This document shows, piece after piece, positions 32,792-42,221 of a stretch of DNA of 64,000 bases. The DNA is taken from assembly GCA_036513315.1 (NCBI GenBank), contig DATBZF010000098.1:28040-92039 (forward strand), read 5' to 3'. This DNA is from Roseiarcus sp036513315 (GTDB taxonomy: Bacteria; Pseudomonadota; Alphaproteobacteria; Rhizobiales; Beijerinckiaceae). The position numbers and the translations under genes were made by a program. The number at the start of each line of letters is the position of its first letter. Position 1 is the stretch's first letter. The notes below the pieces were generated by a model, which was not told the origin of the DNA, did no database searches, and saw only the letters and a list, made by a program, of their open reading frames with translations.

Positions 32792-33799
32792 ATGACGGTT
32801 GAAATTGGTCGTGATGACCGCGTGCTGGTGACAGGGGCGTCGGGTTTTGTCGGATCGGCGGTGGCGGCGGCGCTGTGCGCGCGGGGCCATTCGGTGCGCG
32901 CGCTCGTCCGTGCGACGAGCCCGCTCGCCAACCTGCCGCGCGAGGGCGTCGAGATCGCGCAAGGCGACCTGCGCGACCCCAAGGCGATGGCGGCGGCGAT
33001 GCGGGACGTGCGCTATCTGTTTCATGTCGCCGCTGATTATCGGCTTTGGGCGCGCGACCCCGGCGAGATCATGACGGCCAATGTCGAGGGGACTCGCAAC
33101 GTCATGCAGGCGGCCTCGCAGGCCGGCGTCACGCGCATCGTCTATACGAGCAGCGTCGCGACATTGGCGCTGCGCGACGGCGCGGCCGCCGACGAGAGCG
33201 TCGGCCTCGACGAGAATCAGGCGATCGGCGCCTATAAGCGCAGCAAGATCGCCGCCGAACGGCTGGTCGAAGCAATGATCGGGCAGGGGCTGCCTGCGGT
33301 CATCGTCAATCCCTCGACGCCGATCGGCCCGCGCGACGGGCGCCCGACCCCGACCGGGCGCATTCTCATCGAGGCGGCGCGCGGACGCATGCCCGCCTAT
33401 GTCGACACCGGCCTCAATCTCGTCCATGTCGACGATGTCGCGAGCGGGCATCTGGCGGCGCTGAGAACGGGGCGGATCGGCGAGCGCTATATCCTCGGCG
33501 GCGACGATGTCGCGCTCGGCGATATGCTCGCCGAAATCGCCGCCATGGTCGGCCGCAAACCGCCGCGTGTGAAGCTCCCCCGCGCGCCGCTGTTCCCGCT
33601 TGCCCTGGCGGCGGAGGCGATCGCGCATTTCACCGGCCGGGAGCCGTTCGCGACGCGCGACGGGCTGAGGATGGCGAAATACCGAATGTTCTTTTCCTCA
33701 GCCAAGGCCGAGCGCGAGCTCGGCTATCGCCATCGTCCGTGGCGCGAGGGCTTGCGCGATGCGCTCGCCTGGTTCCGGCAGGACGGCCGCCTGCCATGA
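32792..33799 (+). CDS. hpnA: Hopanoid-associated sugar epimerase HpnA
   Basis: 335-residue NAD-dependent epimerase/reductase of the extended SDR type: TGASGFVGSAVA (about 14-25), the catalytic YKRSK with upstream TSSVATLAL, and the HpnA-typical NPSTPIGPRDGRPTPTGRI. HpnA proteins are always found with hopanoid genes, but their exact reaction in side-chain modification is not settled. It is the first gene of the hpnABCDE operon, whose stop overlaps the hpnB start by four bases. It diverges from preT. Confidence 0.93.
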   Translation: MTVEIGRDDRVLVTGASGFVGSAVAAALCARGHSVRALVRATSPLANLPREGVEIAQGDLRDPKAMAAAMRDVRYLFHVAADYRLWARDPGEIMTANVEGTRNVMQAASQAGVTRIVYTSSVATLALRDGAAADESVGLDENQAIGAYKRSKIAAERLVEAMIGQGLPAVIVNPSTPIGPRDGRPTPTGRILIEAARGRMPAYVDTGLNLVHVDDVASGHLAALRTGRIGERYILGGDDVALGDMLAEIAAMVGRKPPRVKLPRAPLFPLALAAEAIAHFTGREPFATRDGLRMAKYRMFFSSAKAERELGYRHRPWREGLRDALAWFRQDGRLP

Positions 33800-34959
33800 G
33801 TCTCGCTCTCGCCGCTCTCGCCTTCGCCATCTGGCTCTACATGCTTGTCGCGCGCGGCGGTTTCTGGCGCGCGCGCGAACGCGACGAAACCTGGCGCAAT
33901 CCCGATCCGCCGCGCTGGCCCGATGTCGTGGCGGTCATTCCCGCCCGCGATGAAGCCGAATGCGTCGGCCAATGCGTCGGCTCGCTGCTCAGCCAGAATT
34001 ATCCTGGGCATTTCTCGATCGTGCTGGTCGACGATGAAAGCGGCGATGGAACCGGCAATGTCGCAACCGCCGCCGCCCACGCCCTCGGCGCCGACGATCG
34101 GTTGACGATTCTGCGCGGGGCGCCGCGGCCGGCGGGGTGGAGCGGCAAGGTCTGGGCGATGAACCAGGGATTTGAAGAAGTCAGCCGAAGCGCCGCGCCG
34201 CCGGCGCGCCTGCTGTTTTGCGACGCCGATATCGCGTTCGCGCCCGACGTTTTGAGCCGGCTCGTGCGCCAAGCCGAGGCAGGCGACTGCGCGCTCGTAT
34301 CCTTGATGGCGAGGCTGCGCTGCGAGAGCTGGGCGGAGCGTGCGCTGATCCCCGCCTTCGTCTTCTTCTTTCAGATGCTCTACCCCTTCGCCTGGGTGGA
34401 CGATCCCCGCAACCGCACGGCCGCGGCGGCGGGCGGCTGCATGTTGGCGGATCGCGGAGCGTTGGCGCGGGCCGGAGGATTTCCCGCGATGCGCGCCGCC
34501 TTGATCGATGATTGCGCGCTCGCCGCGCTGATGAAGCGGCAGGGGCCGATCATGCTGGCGCTCACGCGCGGCGTCGTCAGCCTGCGCGCCTATCCCAAGC
34601 TTGGCGACATCAGCGCGATGGTCGCGCGTTCGGCTTACGCGCAGCTCGACTATTCGCCGATTCAGCTTCTCGGCGTCGTCGCCGGCATGACGTTGACTTT
34701 CCTGGTCGCGCCGTTCGCGGCTTTGTTCGCATCGGGCCTTGCCGTTCTGTTTGGCCTCTTCGCCTGGATTGCGATGGCGCTTGCGTTCCAGCCGATGTTG
34801 CGCTTTTACGGTCGCGCAACGTCATGGGGCCTCGCTTTGCCGCTGATCGCGGCGGCCTATCTGGCCTTCACGCTCCGATCCGCCTACCTCTATTGGCGCG
34901 GGCGCGGCGGTCTGTGGAAGGGACGCGTTCAGGCGAACGCTCGCGGAGAGAAACGATGA
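33796..34959 (+). CDS. hpnB: Hopanoid-associated glycosyltransferase HpnB
   Basis: 387 residues. A GT2 glycosyltransferase domain anchored by an N-terminal helix (LALAALAFAIWLYMLVARGG) and C-terminal helices. Visible are VVAVIPARDEAECVG, the DXD-like DDESGDGT, FCDADIAF, and GGCMLADRGAL with DDCALA. In hopanoid clusters HpnB is thought to act on glycosylated or side-chain hopanoids; the substrate is not proven. Its ATG at 33796 overlaps hpnA's TGA, and its own TGA overlaps the hpnC start. Confidence 0.92.
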   Translation: MSLALAALAFAIWLYMLVARGGFWRARERDETWRNPDPPRWPDVVAVIPARDEAECVGQCVGSLLSQNYPGHFSIVLVDDESGDGTGNVATAAAHALGADDRLTILRGAPRPAGWSGKVWAMNQGFEEVSRSAAPPARLLFCDADIAFAPDVLSRLVRQAEAGDCALVSLMARLRCESWAERALIPAFVFFFQMLYPFAWVDDPRNRTAAAAGGCMLADRGALARAGGFPAMRAALIDDCALAALMKRQGPIMLALTRGVVSLRAYPKLGDISAMVARSAYAQLDYSPIQLLGVVAGMTLTFLVAPFAALFASGLAVLFGLFAWIAMALAFQPMLRFYGRATSWGLALPLIAAAYLAFTLRSAYLYWRGRGGLWKGRVQANARGEKR

Positions 34960-35837
34960 ATGGGGAGGCCGCGCTGGCGAGCAAGACGGAGAACGAGGAA
35001 AATTTCCCCGTCGCTTCGCGCCTGATCGCGCCCCGCTTTCGCGCCATCATTATCGCCTTCTATCGCTTCGCGCGCAAAGCCGACGATGTCGCCGACCATC
35101 CCGATCTCGCGCCGCAGGACAAGCTCGACAAGCTCGCGGCGCTCGACGAGAGTCTCGCCGGCGCGCGCGGCGATGCGGAACCTGAGGGGCGTGTCCTGCG
35201 TGAGACGCTGGCCGCGCACAAATTAAGTCCCGTACACGCGCATGACCTCATCGCCGCCTTTCGCCTCGACGTCACCAAAAACCGCTATCGCGACTGGCAG
35301 GATCTGATGGATTATTGCACGCTGTCGGCAATGCCGGTCGGGCGTTTCGTGCTCGACGTGCATGGCCAAAGCCCGGCGCTGTGGCCGGCCAGCGACGCCA
35401 TTTGCGCGAGTCTGCAGGTCATCAACCATCTGCAGGATTGTGCGCAGGATTACGCCCGGCTCGACCGCGTCTATCTGCCCGAGGATGCGCTCGCGCGCGC
35501 TGGCGCGAGCGTCGCTGACCTTAAGGCGCCGCGCGCCTCTCCTGAATTGCGCGCCGCGATCGTTGATCTCGCGCAAAAGTCCGGTGCGCTGCTCGATCAG
35601 GGCGTGGGTCTCGACGCGCGCGTCGGCGATTGGCGGCTCGCTTGCGAGATCGGCGCGATCGTCCGTCTTGCGCGCGCCAATGTCGACCGCCTGATGAAAT
35701 ATGATCCTCTGAGCGAGCCTGTCCACCCGAGCAAGGCCGTATTCGTGTGGACGGGACTGATCGGCGCCGCGCAGGGCGCAATCGCACGGGCCAGGGGCGA
35801 AGGCGCGCTCGCGCCGGCCGGGGCGAGAAGCAAATGA
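34956..35837 (+). CDS. hpnC: Hydroxysqualene synthase HpnC
   Basis: 293 residues of the trans-isoprenyl diphosphate synthase (squalene/phytoene) family. HpnC converts presqualene diphosphate to hydroxysqualene in the three-step HpnCDE route. Aspartate-rich motif 1 is RKADDVADHPD (D43, D44, D47); motif 2 is LQDCAQDYARLDRVYLP near residues 157-173. NFPVASRLIAPRFR near the start is typical of HpnC. It overlaps both neighbours by four bases (ATGA). Confidence 0.93.
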   Translation: MNGEAALASKTENEENFPVASRLIAPRFRAIIIAFYRFARKADDVADHPDLAPQDKLDKLAALDESLAGARGDAEPEGRVLRETLAAHKLSPVHAHDLIAAFRLDVTKNRYRDWQDLMDYCTLSAMPVGRFVLDVHGQSPALWPASDAICASLQVINHLQDCAQDYARLDRVYLPEDALARAGASVADLKAPRASPELRAAIVDLAQKSGALLDQGVGLDARVGDWRLACEIGAIVRLARANVDRLMKYDPLSEPVHPSKAVFVWTGLIGAAQGAIARARGEGALAPAGARSK

Positions 35838-36661
35838 ACGCGCCGTCGCCGAGCCTGCCCGCGCCGCGCGGCAGTTCGTTCTATGTTGCGATGCGCGTAT
35901 TGCCGCAACACAAGCGGCAGGCGATGTTTGATATCTACGGATTCTGCCGCGCGGTCGACGACATCGCCGACGATTGCGCGCGTGCAAGAGAACCTCGCCA
36001 CAGCGAGTTGCAGGCATGGCGGGACCATGTCGATGCAGTCTTCGCCGGCCATCCGCCGCCGGCTCTCGAAGGGCTCGCGCGAACGATTCGAGCCTATGAC
36101 CTGCAGCGCGTGGATTTTCTCGCCATCATCGATGGCATGGACATGGATGTGGCGGCCGACATCAGAGCGCCCGATTGGTTGACGCTCGATCTTTATTGCG
36201 ACCGCGTCGCCAGCGCCGTTGGTCGTCTATCGACGCGCATCTTCGGCCTCGATGCGCGCGACGGCGAACCTCTCGCCGAACATCTTGGTCGCGCTTTGCA
36301 ATTGACCAATATCCTGCGCGATCTCGATGAGGATCAAGAACTCGGGCGCCTCTATCTGCCGCGCGAGGCGTTGGACAAGGCGGGCATTTCCGACAGCGAT
36401 CCGGCGCTCGTGCTCGCCTCGCCGGCGCTTGGCGCCGCGGCGCAGCCGGTGATCGAGGAAGCGCAGAGGCGGTTTCGCCTCGCGAAAAATGTCATGGATC
36501 AATGTCCCCGCGCGGCCGTGCGCGCGCCGCGCCTGATGGCGGCGGCCTATGGCGCCATTCTCGAACGTCTCCTCCGCCGCGGCTTCGCGCCGCCGCGCGC
36601 GCCGGTGAAAGTCTCGCTCGTGCGTCTGGCGCCCGCGCTTCTACGCTACGGATTTTTTTAA
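35834..36661 (+). CDS. hpnD: Presqualene diphosphate synthase HpnD
   Basis: 275 residues. Joins two farnesyl diphosphates to presqualene diphosphate. Motif 1 is FCRAVDDIADD (D42, D43, D46, D47) and motif 2 is LGRALQLTNILRDLDED; SSFYVAMRVLP and YCDRVASAVGRLS are typical of HpnD. The sequence differs clearly from HpnC, so these are the two separate half-enzymes rather than duplicates. ATG 35834 overlaps hpnC's stop; its TAA shares one base with the hpnE ATG (TAATG). Confidence 0.94.
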   Translation: MNAPSPSLPAPRGSSFYVAMRVLPQHKRQAMFDIYGFCRAVDDIADDCARAREPRHSELQAWRDHVDAVFAGHPPPALEGLARTIRAYDLQRVDFLAIIDGMDMDVAADIRAPDWLTLDLYCDRVASAVGRLSTRIFGLDARDGEPLAEHLGRALQLTNILRDLDEDQELGRLYLPREALDKAGISDSDPALVLASPALGAAAQPVIEEAQRRFRLAKNVMDQCPRAAVRAPRLMAAAYGAILERLLRRGFAPPRAPVKVSLVRLAPALLRYGFF

Positions 36662-37920
36662 TGCAGCGTCCGGTCATCCATATCATCGGGGCTGGACTTG
36701 CGGGGCTTTCGACGGCCGTCGCGCTTGGCCAGAGCCCGTTCGATATTATCGTGCATGAGGCGGCGCGGCAGGCGGGCGGTCGGTGCCGCTCCTATTTCGA
36801 CGAATCTTTGGGCATGACGATCGATAACGGCAATCATTTGTTGTTGTCGGGCAATGATTCGGCGCTCTCCTATCTCGACGCCATCGGCGCGCGCCAGGAA
36901 TTGCGCGGGCCCAAGCGCTGCGAGATCGCCTTCGCCGATATGGCGAGCGGCGAGCGCTGGACGCTGCGCCCCAACGAAGGGCGGCTGCCGTGGTGGCTGC
37001 TGCTGGAAAGCCGTCGCGTGCCGCGCACCCGCCCCGTTGATTATTTGTCCGCTGCGCGGCTTCTGCGCGCTTCCAGGCAGGCGAAGGTCAGCGACGTCAT
37101 GGAATGTTCGGGGCCGCTATACGAGCGCCTCTGGGGGCCATATTTTCTCGCGGCGCTCAATACCGACCCGCGCGGCGGCTCCGCCGCGCTCGCCGCGACG
37201 ATCCTGCGTGAGACATTGGCGCGCGGCGGGCGCGCCTGCCATCCGCTGGTGGCCGCCAACGGCCTGTCGCGCGCCTTCGTCGATCCCGCGCTGAAATTGT
37301 TGCGCCGAAACGGTGCGCAGGTGCGGTTCGAACGGCGCTTGCGCGCGTTTGATTTCGCCGGGGATCGCGTGGCCGCGTTGGAGTTCGAGCATGATTCGAT
37401 TGCGATTGGTCCGCAGGACATGGTCGTGCTGGCGGCGCCCGCCCATATCGCCGCGACATTGACGCCCAACATCTCGACGCCGCTGACTTTCAACGCCATT
37501 CTCAACGCCCATTTCAACGTCGCCCCGCCGGCCAACACGCCGCCCATTCTTGGCGTCGTCAATGCGAAGGTGCAATGGTTGTTCGCCTATCCCGACCGTC
37601 TCTCGGTGACGGTCAGCGACGCCAACGCCATGATGGATCTGCCGCGCGAACAACTGGCCGCCGACCTTTGGCGCGAAGTCGCGGGGCTCACCGGTCTTTC
37701 CGACGATTTGCCGTCCTGGCGCGTGATCAAGGAGCGGCGCGCCACTTTCGCCGCTTCGCCCGAGGAGGACGCGCGCCGCCCCACCGCGGAAACGAAATGG
37801 TCGAATTTGCTGCTGGCGGGCGATTATGTGCAGAATGGCTTGCCGGCGACGATCGAGGGGGCGATCCGTTCGGGACAGTCTGCCGCGCGATTGACCATGC
37901 AACGGTTCGGCGGCGCCTGA
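36661..37920 (+). CDS. hpnE: Hydroxysqualene reductase HpnE (FAD-dependent)
   Basis: 419 residues of the amine-oxidase/phytoene-desaturase fold: FAD motif IIGAGLAGLSTAVALG (8-23), followed by AARQAGGRCRSYFDE and DNGNHLLLSGNDSAL. The C-terminal FAD end is LLLAGDYVQNGLPATIEGAIRSGQSAA. HpnE reduces hydroxysqualene to squalene. It is last in the operon; the next step, squalene-hopene cyclase, is not in the window. Confidence 0.93.
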   Translation: MQRPVIHIIGAGLAGLSTAVALGQSPFDIIVHEAARQAGGRCRSYFDESLGMTIDNGNHLLLSGNDSALSYLDAIGARQELRGPKRCEIAFADMASGERWTLRPNEGRLPWWLLLESRRVPRTRPVDYLSAARLLRASRQAKVSDVMECSGPLYERLWGPYFLAALNTDPRGGSAALAATILRETLARGGRACHPLVAANGLSRAFVDPALKLLRRNGAQVRFERRLRAFDFAGDRVAALEFEHDSIAIGPQDMVVLAAPAHIAATLTPNISTPLTFNAILNAHFNVAPPANTPPILGVVNAKVQWLFAYPDRLSVTVSDANAMMDLPREQLAADLWREVAGLTGLSDDLPSWRVIKERRATFAASPEEDARRPTAETKWSNLLLAGDYVQNGLPATIEGAIRSGQSAARLTMQRFGGA

Positions 37921-37993
37921 CGGCGCCGGCTTCCGTCATCCAGCGCGCGCACCATGCGCGCGCGATGGCGATTGGCTCACAATCCTCCGCCCG

Positions 37994-39157
37994 TCAGTTC
38001 GCGCCGGCGCTCTCCTTGGCGCGCTTTTCGCTGGCGTCGATCTCGGCGATCTTCGTCTCGACATGGCGCGAGAAGACGAATTCGGCGGGGCGCTGATTGT
38101 CGAGCGGGATGTCGGGCGCCATCGGCCCGTCGGTGCGTATGCCGGAAACCGCGATTTTTAGCATTTTCAAGGGATGGTTGAACGCATCGGTGACCGCGCT
38201 CGCCTCAAAGCCGCTATGGACCATGCAATCGGCGCATTTCTCATAATTGCCGACGCCATATTTGTCCCAATCGGTCGTCTCCATCAACTCTTTGAACGTC
38301 GCGGCATATCCTTCGCCGAGGAGATAGCAGGGCCGCTGCCAACCAAAGACCGTGCGCGTCGGATTGCCCCAGGGCGTGCAATGATAGCTCTGGTTGCCGG
38401 CGAGGAAATCGAGGAACAGCGAGGATTGGTAGAAGCCCCAGGCCTTCGTGCCCTTGCCCTTGGCGGTCTTGCCCTTGGCGAAAATATCGCGAAAGAGCTG
38501 CTTGGTGCGGGTGCGGTTGAGAAAGTGCTTCTGGTCGGGCGCGCGCTCGTAGGCGTAGCCAGGCGAGATGGTGACGCCCTCGACGCCGAGCCGATTGGTC
38601 TCGTCGAGAAAAGCGGCGACGCGAGCAGGATCGGCGCCGTCGAACAAAGTGCAATTGATGTTGACGCGAAAGCCCGCGGTCTTGGCGGCTTTCAAAGCGT
38701 CGACCGCGCGGTCATAGACGCCCTTCTGGCATACCGAGCGATCGTGCATTTCCGGATCGCCGTCGAGATGGATCGACCAGTTGAAGGCTGGGTGCGGCTT
38801 GTATTGCGCGAGTTTCTTTTCCAGCAGCAAGGCATTGGTGCATACCGTCACATATTTGCCGAGCGCCAGCGCCTGGGTGACGATTTCGGGCAATTCGCGA
38901 TGCAGCAGCGGCTCGCCGCCGGCGATCACGACGACCGGCGCGCCGCATTCCTTGATCGATGCGATGGCGTCGGCGACCGAAATGCGCTGGTTGAGGATTT
39001 TGTCGGGATAATCGATCTTGCCGCAACCCGCGCAGGCGAGATTGCACCGAAACAGCGGCTCGAGCATCAGCACAAGCGGATAGCGCTTGACGCCGGCAAG
39101 CCGCTGGCGAAGCACATAGGCGCCCACCCGCGCCATTTGCATCAAAGGTATGCCCAA
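37994..39157 (-). CDS. hpnH: Adenosyl-hopene transferase HpnH (radical SAM)
   Basis: 387 residues. Adds adenosyl from S-adenosylmethionine to diploptene, the first step to bacteriohopanepolyols. The radical-SAM cluster ligands are C38, C42 and C45 in FRCNLACAGCGK; AGGEPLLH and WSIHLDGDPEMHD follow. The C-terminal MVHSGFEASAV is the auxiliary region common to HpnH. The start is TTG at 39157 with GAAGGA ahead of it, and the N-terminus MGIPLMQMARVGAYVLRQ matches the family. It is convergent with hpnE. Confidence 0.94.
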   Translation of the reverse strand: MGIPLMQMARVGAYVLRQRLAGVKRYPLVLMLEPLFRCNLACAGCGKIDYPDKILNQRISVADAIASIKECGAPVVVIAGGEPLLHRELPEIVTQALALGKYVTVCTNALLLEKKLAQYKPHPAFNWSIHLDGDPEMHDRSVCQKGVYDRAVDALKAAKTAGFRVNINCTLFDGADPARVAAFLDETNRLGVEGVTISPGYAYERAPDQKHFLNRTRTKQLFRDIFAKGKTAKGKGTKAWGFYQSSLFLDFLAGNQSYHCTPWGNPTRTVFGWQRPCYLLGEGYAATFKELMETTDWDKYGVGNYEKCADCMVHSGFEASAVTDAFNHPLKMLKIAVSGIRTDGPMAPDIPLDNQRPAEFVFSRHVETKIAEIDASEKRAKESAGAN

Positions 39158-39430
39158 GCGAAGAATCCTTCACAAAACGAGTTCAATGACAGGAACGTTT
39201 GCGGCCCGACGTTCGATCCGCCTTCTCTACAACATTTGCGCCACAAGGGGAATTGGCGCGTCTTCGTGGCGAAACAAGGGAGACCGCTGGTCAAGCGGCC
39301 CCGAAAACGTCGAATGGAGCAGGAAAATACGATTGGAGCGCCTTCGTCCATTCTTTCTGACGATTTACAGTCGGCTTTTGGCGCATAAGCCGGTTATTTT
39401 CTGTGCATTGCCGTAGCCGCCAAGGCGGAA

Positions 39431-40174
39431 TTGGCTCGTTTTCCGTATACGTGTTCTTTGAAAATCAATTGCCGGCGGCGGCGGGGCTGGACAAAACGGC
39501 GCTCGCAATATTTTGATCTCGGATTGCAATTATTGGCCGTCCGTTCGAAAAGGCTGCGTCAATTGGTGGCGGGAGAGGCCGCCCACCGCGCCACGCGCCT
39601 CGGGATCGCGCCGCTTGGCTGGGCGCGTCGCCCGGCCCGCCATCTATGGCGGGAATTGCCTGACGTTCACGCGGAAATGCGCGCCGCGATCGAGACTTGC
39701 GGGGCCGACCAGATCTGGGCCCCGGCCTCTGAAGGCGGCAATCCCGACCATGACGCGCTGAATGCGCTCGCCGGCCTGTTCGCCGATCAAGTGAGCGTGC
39801 TTGAATTCGCCGAATATAATTTCCTCGGCGGCCGCCCGCAGGCGCAGCAATTTCCGCAGCCGCGCGGCGACGACCAGACGATCGTCCTGACGCCCGAGGA
39901 GCAGCGACAAAAGAGCGCGCTGCTGCGTATTTACGCATCGGAGCGCCAGAACCTTGGCTATGTCGGCCTTGCCCACGAATGCTGGCGAAGATTGGGCGCC
40001 TACGACTACAGTCTGCCGCCGCATCCCGGCGTGCTCTGGTATGCGCGTTTTCAATGGGTTGCGTTCCGCCACCCGCGCGTCGATTTCACCAGGCCGGAGG
40101 AGGTGTCGCGCGCGATCGTCGCTTATCTTGACCGACAGGCGCCGTTGCACGCCGGCGCGCCGACAAGCGATTGA
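39431..40174 (+). CDS. PIG-L/LmbE-like protein lacking the N-terminal zinc motif
   Basis: 247-residue frame whose C-terminal two thirds match PIG-L type N-acetylglucosaminyl deacetylases: ADQIWAPASEGGNPDHDALNALA, VLEFAEYNFLGGRPQAQQF and QRQKSALLRIYASERQNL. The family's metal-binding HPDDE motif, which should stand near the N-terminus, is absent. The first 60 residues (CRRRRGWTKRRSQ...) look like out-of-frame sequence, so the true start is unclear (a TTG at 39431 is the frame's limit). Probably a 5'-truncated, inactive remnant; alternatively a non-catalytic relative. Confidence 0.5.
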   Translation: MARFPYTCSLKINCRRRRGWTKRRSQYFDLGLQLLAVRSKRLRQLVAGEAAHRATRLGIAPLGWARRPARHLWRELPDVHAEMRAAIETCGADQIWAPASEGGNPDHDALNALAGLFADQVSVLEFAEYNFLGGRPQAQQFPQPRGDDQTIVLTPEEQRQKSALLRIYASERQNLGYVGLAHECWRRLGAYDYSLPPHPGVLWYARFQWVAFRHPRVDFTRPEEVSRAIVAYLDRQAPLHAGAPTSD

Positions 40175-40287
40175 CCAAAGCCGCGGCGGGGCGGCTTGCA
40201 CATCGATCCGGGCGCCCCATGTACCCTGCGCGAGCGCAGCCCACGAGGTTGCGCCGCTGCTGCAACGTATCTCCGAAAGGGTTATGC

Positions 40288-41154
40288 ATGAGCCAACATA
40301 ACGCCGCCGCGTCCGGCCAGTTCGCCATTGGCGGAGACCTGCCCGTCAATCGTCTCGGCTTCGGCGCCATGCGCATCACCGGTAGCGGAATCTGGGGCGA
40401 GCCGGAAGACCGCGCCGAAGCTTTGCGCGTGCTGCGACGCCTACCGGAACTCGGCGTGAACTTCATCGACACCGCGGACAGCTACGGGCCTCAGGTCAGC
40501 GAGCGACTGATTCACGAAGCCTTGTTCCCGTACAAAGACCTGGTCGTCGCCACCAAGGCCGGCCTCGAACGGCCGGGCCCGAACCAATGGACGTCGAACG
40601 GGCGTCCCGAATATTTGCGCAATGGCGTCGCCGCCAGCCTCAAACGGCTCGGCGTCGAGCGAATCGATCTGTGGCAGCTTCACCGGATTGATTCCGCCGT
40701 GCCGCGCGACGATCAGTTCGACACGATCGCCAAGATGCAAAAGGAGGGGCTGATTCGCCATGTCGGCCTCAGCCAGGTCAGCGTCGAGGAAATCGAGGCC
40801 GCGCAAAAGTTTTTCAAAGTCGCGACCGTACAGAACCTCTACAATCTCGCCGACCGCTCAAGCGAGAAGGTGCTCGACCATTGTGAGACTCATGGCATCG
40901 GCTTCATTCCCTGGTATCCGCTCGCCGCCGGCGATCTTTCGCGCCCCGGCTCGGTGCTTGGCGCGATCGCCAAGAAGGTCGGCGCCTCGCCGAGCCAGAT
41001 CGCGCTCGCCTGGGTGCTCAAGCGTAGTCCGGTCATGCTGCCGATCCCCGGCACGGGCAAAGTCGCCCATCTCGAGGAGAATGTCGCGGCGGCCAGCGTC
41101 GCTTTGTCCGACGCCGACTTCAAGGCGCTGGACGCCCAGGCGCGCGGGAGATAG
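40288..41154 (+). CDS. Aldo/keto reductase
   Basis: 288 residues of the AKR barrel: FGAMRITGSGIWGEP, the catalytic Asp and Tyr in NFIDTADSYG, the catalytic Lys in LVVATKAGLER, the catalytic His in LWQLHRID, and the NADPH-binding VMLPIPGTGK. Length and motifs fit the DkgA/YdbC type with broad carbonyl substrates; the physiological substrate is not clear from context. GAAAGG lies 7 bases before the ATG at 40288. It is convergent with a second, only distantly similar, AKR gene. Confidence 0.85.
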   Translation: MSQHNAAASGQFAIGGDLPVNRLGFGAMRITGSGIWGEPEDRAEALRVLRRLPELGVNFIDTADSYGPQVSERLIHEALFPYKDLVVATKAGLERPGPNQWTSNGRPEYLRNGVAASLKRLGVERIDLWQLHRIDSAVPRDDQFDTIAKMQKEGLIRHVGLSQVSVEEIEAAQKFFKVATVQNLYNLADRSSEKVLDHCETHGIGFIPWYPLAAGDLSRPGSVLGAIAKKVGASPSQIALAWVLKRSPVMLPIPGTGKVAHLEENVAAASVALSDADFKALDAQARGR

Positions 41155-41162
41155 CGCGGCGC

Positions 41163-42113
41163 TCAGTCTTCGCTCGCCGCGTCGAGGGCGGCGAAATCGG
41201 CGGCGCTCAGATGCAGCGCCGCCGCCTTGATAAGGCTGTCGACCTGCGGCAGCGACGTTGCGCTGGCGATCGGCGCGGTGACGCCGGGTCGCGCGATCAG
41301 CCAGGCCAGGGCGACTTCGGCGGGCTTGGCGCCCATCCCTTGCGCGACCGCGTCGAGCGCCCCCAATATGCGCGCGCCGCGCTCGTTGAGATAGGCTTTG
41401 ACGCCGCCGCCGCGCGGGCTCTGCGCGAGATCGGCTTCGCTGCGATATTTGCCGGACAGAAAGCCCTTGGCAAGGCTGAAATAAGTGATGACGCCGATCT
41501 CCTCGGCGATGCAGAGATCGCGCAATGCGCCGTCGAAACTGCTGCGGTCATAGAGGTTATATTCCGGCTGCAGCACGTCGTAGCGCGGCAGCGATTTGGC
41601 TTTCGCGACGTCCAGCGAAGCGCGCATTTGTCCAGCGTCGAGGTTGGAGGCGCCGATGAAACGCACCTTTCCCTGCTGGACGAGATCGCGATAGGCGCTG
41701 AGCGTTTCCGCATAAGGCGTATCGGCATCGGGCCAATGCGAGAGATAGAGATCGATGTGATCGGTCTGGAGGCGCTTCAGCGAGGCCTCGACGGCCTCGG
41801 CGATATAGCGCGCGCCCAGGCCCTTCTTGCCCTCGCCCATCGGCGACCCGACCTTGGTGACGACGATGACCTCGCCGCGATTGCCGCGGCGCTTCATCCA
41901 GTCGCCGATGATCGTCTCGGATTCGCCGCCCTTATTGCCCGCGGCCCAGGCCGAATAGACATCGGCGGTGTCGATCGTATTGAAGCCGGCGCCGACGAAA
42001 CGGTCGAGCAGATCGAACGACCGCTTCGCATCCGCCGTCCAGCCGAACACATTGCCGCCGAACACCAGCGGCGCGATTTGCAGGCCGGTGCGGCCGAGAC
42101 GACGTTTCTGCAT
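41163..42113 (-). CDS. Aldo/keto reductase
   Basis: 316 residues, similar to the YajO/Gfo-type AKRs: MQKRRLGRTGLQIAPLVFGG, the Asp-Tyr pair in FNTIDTADVYSAWA, the Lys in VIVVTKVGSP, the His in IDLYLSHWPD, and GVTAPIASATSLPQ as the cofactor site. GGAG is 7 bases before the ATG at 42113; an ATG at 42125 is also in frame. Only 8 bases separate it from the convergent AKR gene. Substrate not deducible. Confidence 0.85.
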   Translation of the reverse strand: MQKRRLGRTGLQIAPLVFGGNVFGWTADAKRSFDLLDRFVGAGFNTIDTADVYSAWAAGNKGGESETIIGDWMKRRGNRGEVIVVTKVGSPMGEGKKGLGARYIAEAVEASLKRLQTDHIDLYLSHWPDADTPYAETLSAYRDLVQQGKVRFIGASNLDAGQMRASLDVAKAKSLPRYDVLQPEYNLYDRSSFDGALRDLCIAEEIGVITYFSLAKGFLSGKYRSEADLAQSPRGGGVKAYLNERGARILGALDAVAQGMGAKPAEVALAWLIARPGVTAPIASATSLPQVDSLIKAAALHLSAADFAALDAASED

Positions 42114-42221
42114 GATTGGCTCCATCCGGCTGGCTTGGGAATGAGAGGCATTGCTATATCAAACCATAGGAAAGCCGAGTCCTCTTTTGAAATTTCAGGG
42201 TCTGGAACGCTCCCTCGGCGT

